The notes beneath the pieces are model-generated. The model worked only from the letters and a program-made list of their open reading frames with translations. It was not told the DNA's origin and ran no database searches. A stretch of 34,410 bases of DNA from Actinomortierella ambigua. Its lineage: Eukaryota > Mortierellomycota > Mortierellomycetes > Mortierellales > Mortierellaceae. Where the stretch lies: positions 1 through 34,410 of the forward strand of contig JAAAJB010000376.1 of NCBI GenBank assembly GCA_016098155.1. Reading direction: 5' to 3'. A program made the position numbers and the translations under genes. Positions 1-10,000 of the stretch are shown here, in pieces (positions within the stretch are counted from its first letter, which is position 1; each line of letters begins with the position of its first letter).

Positions 1-174
1 GGGGCTGTCGCGGCCGTCCAAGGGGCCGGACAAAAAAAAAGGGGGGGGGGGGGGGGGGGGGGGGGCGTATCTTGCAATACGTGCACAGCGTCACCCGCGA
101 TACCCTCAGAGTGTGCCAATAGTAAGTTCTTGGAGTTTGTGGAGCGACTTGTAAGCGGTGATCACGAAGGATGA
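1..174 (+). CDS. Possible 3' fragment of a gene entering from the left edge
   Basis: Frame 1 is open from the first base to a TGA at 172-174. The middle of the frame runs through a 9-A/25-G homopolymer that would encode a poly-glycine stretch. Downstream of that the translation looks protein-like, with two cysteine residues spaced CNTC and then a short charged helix ending SGDHEG. There is no start codon, and strong GTAAGT-type donors at 122 and 151 could interrupt it. I do not recognise a family. It could equally be noncoding sequence beside a homopolymer. Confidence 0.15.
   Translation, partial: GAVAAVQGAGQKKRGGGGGGGGVSCNTCTASPAIPSECANSKFLEFVERLVSGDHEG
32..65. repeat. Homopolymer run A9 G25
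   Basis: Nine A (32-40) are followed directly by about twenty-five G (41-65). A pure G run this long may have a true length different from that shown, and it forms G-rich structures on one strand. Confidence 0.9.
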
Positions 175-2369
175 AGAGGGTCCGTCTGTCGTACATGGCG
201 TGGAGCGAGTCAACCTCATGGTTCACTCGGAGATCTATCGTGTGAGTTCAAGATGGGAGGAGGGGGATCAGCGAGGCAGTGGCCTAATAAGACATAACAA
301 CAAGAGTAGGGTCTTCGTCTTCTTCAACCGTGGACTGGGGGAAGGAAGTGGGGATCAGCAGGCGGGCCTGTCGAATCAGAGGTGTGCAGGGGTGCTAGCG
401 GAGGCCACGCTGGAAGTGGAAGCGCAGGAAAGAGCAATGCCTTGTTTCAATAAGATGGACGCGGTCGATGTAAGCAACAATGGCACTGGGCTCGGCGTCG
501 TCAGCAGCGTCAGTGGCAGGGGCACGGGCAAAGTGTAAGGGAGGTGGGATAGAGCGCTTGGAAGGAGAGGAGTGAAAAGACATCAACTGGGGACACTTCT
601 AAAGTGTAACTAGTCGTAGCTACCCGGATTCCCATCATTGGCATCCGTCTGTCACATGAACCACAGGTGCGCGTTAAGATCGAGGGATGTTAGCCTGCAC
701 GACCACCGCTGCTCAAAAGCCAACTCACGTAACAATCTACAGTATTTTACCTCACTGACGATGAGCTGGGAGGACCGAAATGAGTGCAAATACAAATGAT
801 ATTTATTCTTTAAACAAAACACAAATATGTGTTTTATGGTACATATGACATAGATGTTCAAGATGGTACAGAAGCTATGGATGCCATGTCCTTGATTTCG
901 AGTAGTCTTCCAACTTAGTCTCAGACACCAAATCTATTTAATGTGTGGCTCCTGCGCGACGAACATGCCGAGGGTGGCGCAACTCACTGTATACCATGAT
1001 GGGCGACAGGAACTGGCGATCTTTGAAGTGGATTGTTCCCATCTTTTGCAGACAAGGGCCAGCGTCCATTTCGCCGCTCCACAAATTATTGATCATGGTG
1101 GTGCACTATCGGGTGTGAGATTCGAGTGTTTTGCTTGGGCCACTTCGGGATGGCATTGGAGGACATGTCGACTGTGAACGCCATATGTCGCGTCCTTTGT
1201 CCCACCATCCAGGGTTGTTGGTGCCTGAGCGACTTTTGTCTGTTACGTCGACTGCATCGGTTAAGCGCCGACTCACGTGGTGGAATGTTCCACCGTCGTC
1301 TTATTGGTCTTCCGCAGACTTTGACGTGCAGATGAGACCGAGGACGGACTCTACAATACGGCGATGGCTTGGACGTACAAGGCTGTCGAGCGTGGCCTTG
1401 ATAGCTGCCAGCCCGTCTCTAAAACATGCCGCATGCTCCTCGACTTCGCATATTCCGACTTGATGGGGCTAGCAGGTCCTCCCCCAGGATGTTAGCAATG
1501 TAATGTTGCAGTCCTTGATAGCCTTCACGAGATGTGGCCGTCAAGTAAGCCAACGTTGCAACGGGGAGTTGGCACATAACGATCGATGTCTTGGTGAGCT
1601 TTATAGTGATCCGTGGGTTAGGCCGAGCGAGTCGAATAAGAGGGTACAAAGACAAATGAAGAGAGAGAGAGAAGGGAGAAGAGAGAGGAAAGGGTCGCGC
1701 TTATGGGTGAATGATGTGTCTCACAAAGCAGCAATGTCACACGCCACTTTCCACTATTGCAATGATGTAATATATCAAGCTTTCGAACTCAACAATAGTG
1801 CACTGATCTACGGGCCAATATGACTTTCAAATCCAAACCGTAACAAGCTGTATTTCACAGAAACCCCAAGAAGAAAAAAAAAAGATAATGAGAAAGAAAG
1901 AGAAGACTAGCTTGCTAGGTTTTTGATAATTTTTGCACCACTATCTTACTTACAAATGGCTGCATGTTACAACACAAAAGATGATCCAATGCAATCGAAA
2001 GGAGGGGTTGAGGGTGCAAAAAAAACAGGCTTCACAAGCTGAACGAGAGAAGAAAGAAACAACAACGACAAGGTAGATAGCAAAGAGAAAAAGGGACAGG
2101 GCAACAACACAAAAAAAAAGAAGCCCAAGCAACAATAGACGAACTTTACGAACACACCGCCGTGTAGACATGTGTTGGAGTAACAGAAAGAGTGTGTGAG
2201 TGAGAAAGAAAGAAAGAAAAAAAAACACAAAAGAAAGAACAGACGCTGCAAATGATGGATATACTTGTCGGTGTCGGTTGGTATTGTTCGTGTAAGGGTT
2301 GCCCGGGAAAGAGATGATGTTGCTGTCGCCTCAGTCCATTTGTTCCTTGGCAAATGGGTCGGAAAAAAA
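175..2369. other. Spacer without a supported gene; possible element relics
   Basis: No ORF here is convincing. Two patches look more protein-like than the rest: 175-240 plus (open, ending at a GTGAGT donor) and 941-1655 minus (several short open stretches in different frames separated by stops). They could be decayed transposable-element or gene sequence, but I could not assign a family. From about 1860 to 2350 the sequence is A/G-rich on the plus strand and probably contains the 3' untranslated region of the minus-strand PWWP gene. Confidence 0.4.
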
Positions 2370-3473
2370 TTAAGCCAAGCTACTGTCCACAGCGGTCATC
2401 TCCGCCTTTAAATGCGCTGTCTCTGTTGTTGAAGCCTCTGTGCTTGTTGTCGAGGTCGTGGGAATACTGTTCTCCGAGCCAACCATGGCAGCGACTGCTG
2501 CAACCACGGCCTCCGGTGCAGGTGCCGTGCTCTGCAGATCGTTTGTGCCCAGGCCTCCAGAATGGGCGTCTGTCACCATCTTGCCGGTTGTTGCCTCAGA
2601 CGTTGTCATCGTGCCATTGTTGAGCGCCTCTGCAGTTACTGGTGCCTCGATAGTAGAAGCAGCAGTGGTGGCTGTGGTCGTAGCAACTACTGCCACCACA
2701 GCTGCGGGTTCTGCCTCGACCTTGGAAGCCACAGGAGCCTCCGAGCTGGATGATGTACTCGATGATGATGCTACAATTTGTTGCTCAGGAACTGACGCCT
2801 GGACAGTCTCGGATGGTGTTGCCTCGACAGACTTTGTAGCGGGGCTGCCAATCTCGCCCGACTCTTGTGCCTTCTCCATCATCGCCTTGTACTTTTTGAT
2901 CAGCTTCAGTGATCGCTCGACAATATGGTGAACATCCGAGCTGAATTGCAGATCCGAGATCTTTTTCATCAACCGTCCAATCTTTGTCTCCTAAAATGAT
3001 GGCAGCAGAAGAGGTATCAAAGAAGAAGAAGAAAAATAAAAACTCGTTAACCAGTTGCCAATCGACTACATTTTCATTGACAAAATGACAAGGTACATGA
3101 GGAGTAAGAGAGCAATTAAGATATAAGGCGTACCTTCAGCATCTTGAGGTCAATCTCAAACCGCTCGACCTCTTCCAGAATGGGGTGAGCGCGCTCCAGG
3201 TTCTATGATGGTGTCAAGAGAAACAACTGTGAGTGAGACGGACGGCGAGGTGGTCTAAACCTAACTGATGGACAAGCAGGTGGTGGTTCTCACGCAAGGG
3301 GTGAGGGAAGTAGGGGGGAAATCGTCGAATCGTCTCTCTCCTTACCTGGGTCAAAACGTCATCTGGCAATCCCTTGACTAAGAGAAGCTTCTGCAGCTTG
3401 TGTCGCAGCTTGAGAAGTCGCTCGTTAGGCTGGCCACCTATAATATGTGCGGTTGGTCAAAGTGAAGGGGCGA

Positions 3474-3512
<39 letters not shown>

Positions 3513-3940
3513 ATATGTAAGGTTCAATTGGTTCAAATTACGTCACACACAATTGGGTCCGAGAAGGGTACATATCACCAGGTCCACATACGAATTCTCT
3601 TTTTTGCACGAGCTTGATCGCCAGCATCAGTGGCATCATCCTCAGAGCGCCGTGTTCTGCTGAGCGTCGCCGCGGCTTCTGGCGCTGTTGTCTCCTCGTC
3701 AATGCTCTTCTTGTCCGACTCTTCGCGAGGCCGTGCCTGCACACTTGCGCGCTTCTTAGCCTGTCCAGAGCGATTCCCACGAGAAAAAAAAATGATGGGG
3801 GAAAAAAGGATTATCTTTCAGTTAATAAACTTTTTTTTTCTGCGTTCAGTTGAGAACCCCTTCCAGTCTTTTGTTGTCATATCACATGCCCACTGAGCGG
3901 GAAAGAGAAAAGGAAGAAGGTATGAGAGTCGCGGAAAGAA

Positions 3941-3974
<34 letters not shown>

Positions 3975-5436
3975 GGGGAGAGAGGGGGGAGAAAGAAGAG
4001 AGGAATGATTCCATACCTTTGGCGTCTCCTCCTGCTCCTCGTCGTCCTCCTCGACTGGGGCGGCTCGCTTAGCGGGCTTGCGCTTATCCACGACATCCTC
4101 GCTAGTGCTGGCTCGCCTCTTCTTGGCTGCAGTATCTGCGCGGCCTTTCTGCTTGTCAGCCTTCTTTGCCTTTGTGGCTTTCTTCTTGGGCTTGGCCTCC
4201 TCCTCCGAGTAGTCCTCCTCTTCCTCATCCTCATCCTGAGCGTTGGCGGCAGCAAGGGCCTCCTCCAGCAGGCGAGGGTTGAGTGCCTGGCGCAAGGCAA
4301 CTTCGAGAGCAGAGCCCTGGCGATGACCTTTCCTGGACTTTTCGGCAACAACAGGATCAAACTCCTTCAGCTCTGACAGCCCAAACCAGCCACTATAAGG
4401 AAAGAAGGGGAAAAATGTGTGAGAACGAGGAGGAAAGGTGATACGAACTGATGCCAGAAACATGGTGATCGATAGCGACGACAAAAGGGTCCGCGAGGCG
4501 CTTGCATATACACACGCTGTCGTAGCAACAGGTGTGAATGCCACACAAAAGTTCTCCAGACTGATGGGCTTATCCATGGGTCGAGTAGCGCATGTATGAG
4601 AAACACCAAAAAAAGTCTTCCGTTGACTTGTGGTGTTCTCTTAACAATGACACCTTTCCAGCCCCATATTGACTTTTTTTTTCCGATGAGAGCCGCACGG
4701 CATCACAGAAAGTCCTGTCCTGTCTCTGTTCTCCTGTGCTCGTCAGTGTCCCTGTCTCATGTCCTATTGTTGTACTCGCGACGTAGAGGCTATCCCCCCC
4801 CCTTTGATAGCCTCATATTGTCGCCAGCGGGGAGGTCCTGTCGACTGAGTATGTATGGTTCCGTGTGGCGAGAGGTGTTAGGGAGAGAGGGAGTTCCTGG
4901 TCAACTTACTAATCGCACGAGCCATAGAAGAAGACAGGCCAGATAGGTCGCTGCTTAGGTCGCTTGCTCTTCACAATGTCTGGCAAGTCGTCGTCCGCCT
5001 CAATCTTTTTTTTTTTTTTTTTTTTTGTGATGTTTCCGTGTGTTCGAGTTAGGGGAGCGATGGACCATGGTCCCAGGTCAAAATTTTTTTGGTCCATAAA
5101 GAATATAGAGTGAGATAAATAGAAAGAGGAATCGTTGTTAGATTGAAGTGTTCATTTTGCCCCATTGCATGGGTTTGCGAGCAAACATGAAGGTGTGCAA
5201 TCACACAGTCGTCCTCTGGCCTCCTTGCCGGATGTGGAAAGGACGCTGGCCCGAGAGAATGAGTGCAGCAGCAGCTCTATGCCCCAGTTACCCAAGGACG
5301 CGTGCGCCACTGAGAGCAAGCAGGCAATAACAATCACAAAGAGTGGTGGACTACTTACGCGCGCAGGCCACCAAGGATATCCCTTGAGCTTGGCGAAGAC
5401 GGTGGTACCAACGGGGTACGGGTTGTTCTCGGTCAT
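2370..5436 (-). CDS. PWWP-domain chromatin protein with LEDGF/IBD-like helical domain
   Basis: Seven exons: 5436-5359, 5004-4910, 4392-4017, 3760-3592, 3437-3346, 3202-3134, 2990-2370. They join to 1500 nt, 499 residues. Residues 8-75 form a PWWP domain (core GYPWWPAR, then PVFFYGSCDYGWF and a final helix LSELKEF); this family reads methylated H3K36 on nucleosomes. Residues 75-240 are a charged linker (acidic runs, KKKATKAKK-type basic runs) typical of nuclear proteins. Residues 243-332, from NERLLKLRHKL to LIKKYKAMM, match the helical pattern of the LEDGF/HRP2 integrase-binding domain, a TFIIS-N-like fold. The tail, 335-499, is low-complexity Ala/Thr/Ser/Val. The ATG at 5436 is chosen because the upstream in-frame sequence is a poly-pyrimidine leader. 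The start of exon 2 is the weakest junction because its acceptor ends a 21-A tract. The likely role is an H3K36me reader that recruits partners to transcribed chromatin. Confidence 0.8.
3478..3510. repeat. GA dinucleotide microsatellite in a PWWP-gene intron
   Basis: About 16 uninterrupted GA units lie inside the intron between exons 4 and 5 (3591-3438). On the transcript strand this is a CU-rich tract. Confidence 0.9.
3940..3974. repeat. GA-rich microsatellite in a PWWP-gene intron
   Basis: Imperfect GA repeats (one AA interruption) lie inside the intron between exons 3 and 4 (4016-3761). On the transcript strand they give a long pyrimidine stretch. Confidence 0.85.
5006..5026. repeat. T21 homopolymer abutting a splice acceptor
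   Basis: On the minus strand this is 21 A followed directly by the G that completes the AG acceptor of PWWP exon 2. It sits exactly where a polypyrimidine tract would be expected. Confidence 0.85.
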
Positions 5437-7036
5437 GGCTGTCCAAAGCGGTTGAGCTTCTCTTTCGTCAAAAAGGGGAGAGTTGGAAGGGAAACAAGAA
5501 ACGAGACAAAAAAAAAAAAAATAAAAGGACTGGAGAGAGGGGGAAAAGAAAGAGGCGGCGAATGTAGAAAGAGCAGGTTGCTGGAGCAAGTTGCGACTCG
5601 TATTTCCTGCGGCTTCAAGTCGAAATCACACGTTTTGAGTCCGGTAGTGTCGACCTGTAATGGGTGGGAGTTGACGGGAAAATAGAGAGAGGGAGAGAGA
5701 GAGACAATGGTGGTGCCAAAAAAAAAAAAAAAGGGAATTGAGGAGGAAAAAAAAAAAGACGCTTCCCTGAGCCACTTTTACGTCCAGACTCTTTGTGTTC
5801 ACCCTCTTGTGTACGTATTTCTGGAGATCTCGCCGCTGCCGCTGTTGCCTAACCCCCCCCCCCGCACACACACACTCCTCTCGCACCCCCTCCTTCTCAT
5901 ATATCTTATACACACACACAATCATGGCATGAGCACACTGAGGGACACACCACGCTACTGTGGTGCGTACTGGTCAGCCAGAAAGCTATCGATCTATCTA
6001 TGTAGTTGGCTAGATGGCTCAATCCCCCTTTGGCGTGTTCAAGGCACTGCGACATCTTATCGCTTCATTGTGCCAATGAACCCCTAGATCGGAAGATCCT
6101 CCTCCCTCCACACGGTCGTGCGTCGAGGTGAGCAGACAGGATCCAGAGGGGAGAATGGCGATACAGGTTGTGCCCAAAGAGAGGGGAGGGGAGTGGGGGA
6201 GGTGAGGGGAGATGTTGCGACTCTGCGTAGCTGATTGGTAGGGGCGGGTATGGCAGGCAGCCAAATGGGATCAGATCGCTTCTTTCGTCGTATCGATATT
6301 GACTGGGCATGTCCAGGATGTTCTTGGTGGGTACCCTACCCTGAGAATGGCGGGCCATTCTGTGTGGGAGATGGGCCCTTTTCCCTTTTTTTTTTCTCGC
6401 TCTCTCACTCTCCATCCATTCTGCCATCCATCCCCATGGATAGTGTACATCTTGCGAGTGACCCCACGCCTGTGGATATGTAGATATGCAGCAAGATGGG
6501 GCGAGTTGGAGTGTGCGAGTGAGAATGAGTGAGTGGGGGGTGAGGGGACTGGGCGGGGGAGGGGGGACTGAGGCAGCCAACAAAAGAAGGGTGCACTCCA
6601 AAAAAGAAAAACAAATATTTGAGAGAGTTGGGTGCGGTACTCGTTTGCATCACTTTCATTCTTTCTTCTTCCCTTCGACATTGAGCTGTCGGTCATTGTC
6701 ATCCCAATCGTCGCTTCTGCTCGGCTACCCCTTGCCTGTGCTCTGCTCCTGCCAGCCTGCAAGAGCCTCACTATCCCACCCCTCAGCATCTTTGTAGAGT
6801 GATGCAACCTCGGACATTCGGATTAGCATCCCTGCAACACTTTTGAACACCCCCCCACCCAGTCTCTGAACAAGTCCTATCCCACTACAATTGACCCTCC
6901 TTCCCATCGTCAATATTGCAGTGTGCGAGACTTATCATCGACCTTTGTTCTTGGAGCGACCTTTTATCCCTTCATCCGCTCCTTTTTTTCTTCCATCGTC
7001 AGTCATACCCACCTGCGCTGACATCGCTTGGTTGTC
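5437..7036. promoter_or_regulatory. Divergent intergenic region between the PWWP and SNT2-like genes
   Basis: About 1.6 kb separates two head-to-head start codons, so it must hold both promoters and 5' leaders. It contains A- and GA-rich runs near the PWWP start (5508-5521, 5716-5730, 5745-5756) and pyrimidine-rich sequence before the SNT2-like start (6960-7036). I see no clear TATA box and no supported ORF. The open frames at 6065-6807 are low complexity in overlapping frames. Confidence 0.5.
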
Positions 7037-10000
7037 ATGACGGATACCGCAAGAATGTATGGAAAGATCACCCAGACTACTCTCCCGGATGGTACAGTGA
7101 TATCGGTCAACGGTAAGTTACGGGGCTTTACTCATACCCTCTACATCGGTGGGGACTGGAGAAGTGTTTAGCGTCTTGGCCAGTCAAAGGCATGATGATG
7201 GACTAAGGAAAAACCTCCCTGTCTTTCTCTCAAACTCATCTCCTTTTCCGCTCAAAAAAAAAATAGATCACGTCTACCTGGCATCCGAGTTCACCGGCGA
7301 GTCTTACTACATTGGTCGGGTTATGGAGTTTGGAAAGCCCATGAAGGGCAAGACGCTGCAGGTCAGGATCGGCTGGTTCTATCGTCCAAAGGATGTCATG
7401 GCGTCGAGGCGCAACTTTGATCCACGCCTCCTGATCGCGACCATGCATTCAGACATGAACCCAGTTACCAGCATCCGAGGCCGCTGCGTTGTCACCCATC
7501 AGGCCTACATCCGCAACCTGGACGAGTACAAGGCTCTGCCAGACCACTTTTACTACAACCAACTCTTTGACCGTTACATCCATCGCTTCTATGAGGTCAT
7601 CCCTGTCGAATCGGTTCGAAATCTGCCTCAGGATGTCGCCGAGGAGCTCGCTCGCCGCTATCAGTTCATTGTTGTCGAAATGGGCACTGGATCCGAGTAC
7701 ACGGATGCTCATCGAGTCTGTCAGATCTGCAAGCGCTGGTGTGCCAAGTAAGATTGGCGACATGAAAGGAGGGGGTGTGTGAGTGTGAGTGTGTGTGTGT
7801 GCAGGACAGGGGAGTCGAAAAAGAGAGAAGAGAAGAAACCGAGCTACGATGAAGAAAATGGAATAGGAAAGGATGGGGGTGGGTCAAAGGTAAGAGAGGA
7901 GGGAGGAGAGGCACTAGCAGTGGGGACACTGGATCTCGCTCGTTTGCCCCGCCGTTGTTCATTGAGTGTGTGTGTACCAGTGTCCAAATCAGGTCACATA
8001 AAATCTATTCTAGGGCTAAAAGGACACAAGCGAGATTGAGCACCAGGCTCTCGACCCACATCACCATTTGGGGGCTTTTGGATACAAAGTTGATGAAAAA
8101 CAATGCAGGCAAGCACAAGGTCATACTAACTAATCCTGATCATCATTTTATTTTGTTATTGACTGACTGTCCTTGTAACAGCGGTGAAGCACTGATGTGT
8201 ATTATGTGCCAGGGGTATCACCATATGCTCTGCATGAACCCGCCAATGCTTCGCAAGCCTAGCAAAGGATTCGCCTTCCAGTGCGCTCTGTGCACCAAGC
8301 TTGCCATGGAATCATCCTCCACCACCCCTGGATCAACAGCGCCACGACTACAGGGAAATGCCAACGGCACCACCTCCACCACTACTACTACCACCACCAC
8401 TTCCTCCTCCACTACCACCAGCCTCAATGCCAATGGCGATAGCTCCAATGCTTCCTCAGGACAAAACTCGCCACGTGGCTCACCTAAGCAAAAGTCGACA
8501 CCTATCATGATGATCACACCTGCCGCCGACAGCCCCGCAGGACAAAAGGTGCTGAATGGACGAGGACGACCTACGAGGAACAGTGGCAGCAACAGCAGTA
8601 CCGCCAATACACCCATGTCACACGGCAAGAGTGGGCTACTCATCTCGGATCAAAAACAGCGCATGTCTCATCTTTGGCCATTCCGATATTTTGGTACCCA
8701 CGCAGACATTCGTGACATTTTTGGTAAGTCGGCATTTGTTTTCATCCAAGAGACCGTTCATGTCTATCTTGAAGGGGGAAAAAAAAATCTAATCAGTATC
8801 TGGTCTACCCATGATGACGCTATTGCCAAACAGATCCCGATGATCGCGTGTATCCTCGCGCCGCCAGTCGGGTTGGCACCAAGTATCAGACATACGTGTT
8901 AAAGTGGGAGCGACCAGGTCAGATCCTCCCAACTTCGACTATTTTTGATGACCCCAAGGGCTCCAGCATGAGAGGACGAGCAAGGCGCAACCGCGGTGGC
9001 CGATTCCAGAGCAGATTGCGCGTTCCTGAAGGTACGGCCCTGGCTCACGCGTGTGAATAGAGGGGGGGGGAGGCATGTGTGTGTCATGTGTTGCATGGAA
9101 TGTCGATCCTCTCTCCCACCCCCTTTTTTTTTGTTCTTAGTGGATAGCTGACAGCCTTTTTCTTTTCATGTCCGACAGAGTCCGAAACCACATCCAGGGC
9201 AGCCTCTGTATCTCTGGAAGGCAGTCAGGATGGGACAGAGTCAGTAGTGGCTCCACCTTCGCCATCAAAATCGCTCAACATGGAAGAGTCGGTGCACGTG
9301 GAACGGGGTGGCGATGACACCTCGACTCTTGTGTACTTGAAACCGGACGACATTGATGAGCAATATGGTGAGTTTTAATTTTGTTTATCGTGTTTCATGC
9401 ATATGACGACACAATGCTCGACCACAACGAAATGGGCGCTCATATTCTTTTTTGTCTGTTGCGATGTAGTTTCGAAATATCTCGACAACCTCAAGGACCT
9501 TCACCTTCCATTACCAAGTCACTCGGCGGATCTGATCGATCGGGCACTCTTAGCACTCCAGAACAACCAGTTCGACTCTGCCAAGGCGCTCGAAGAGATG
9601 GCCAAGGTGACGCAGGAAGACTTTGATTTGAGCGACTGGACTTTAGAGGAGATTGATCGATTCGAACAGGGTATCCGGGTGTATGGTCATGAGCTGCACG
9701 CAGTTAAGAACCTGGTTGGCTCGCGCACCATGAAGGACATTGTCCGTTTCTTTTATCGATGGAAGAAGACTGAGCGATATCAGCCTGTGTATTCGGTGTT
9801 TACAAAGATTAATAAGCCAAAGTAAGTCGATGGCTGGCGCCTTGGATGGGGGTGTCTATGGAGGCAACGTATTGCATTTTTTAACGCCTTGGTATATGTT
9901 TTATCCATGACGAACCACTATAGCAAAAAATTCAAGTCTGTGGGCCGAGCGGAAGTCACATCACCTACTCTGGAATCACACGCTAGACATCATGGACGTG

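Noticed and set aside
2440..2931. Plus-strand ORF of 163 residues over the last exon of the PWWP gene
   Set aside because: The minus frame continues the spliced IBD-like domain; the plus frame is a Val/Ala-rich shadow of the low-complexity tail.
4792..4815. CCTTTGATAGCC shared with the 22.48-kb region
   Set aside because: The match is about 12 bp, with no extended similarity around the two sites; it is explainable by chance in pyrimidine-rich spacers.
6065..6807. Overlapping minus-strand ORFs of 178 residues in the divergent spacer
   Set aside because: They are low-complexity Ser/Pro/Phe translations in two competing frames, without splice signals or domain features.
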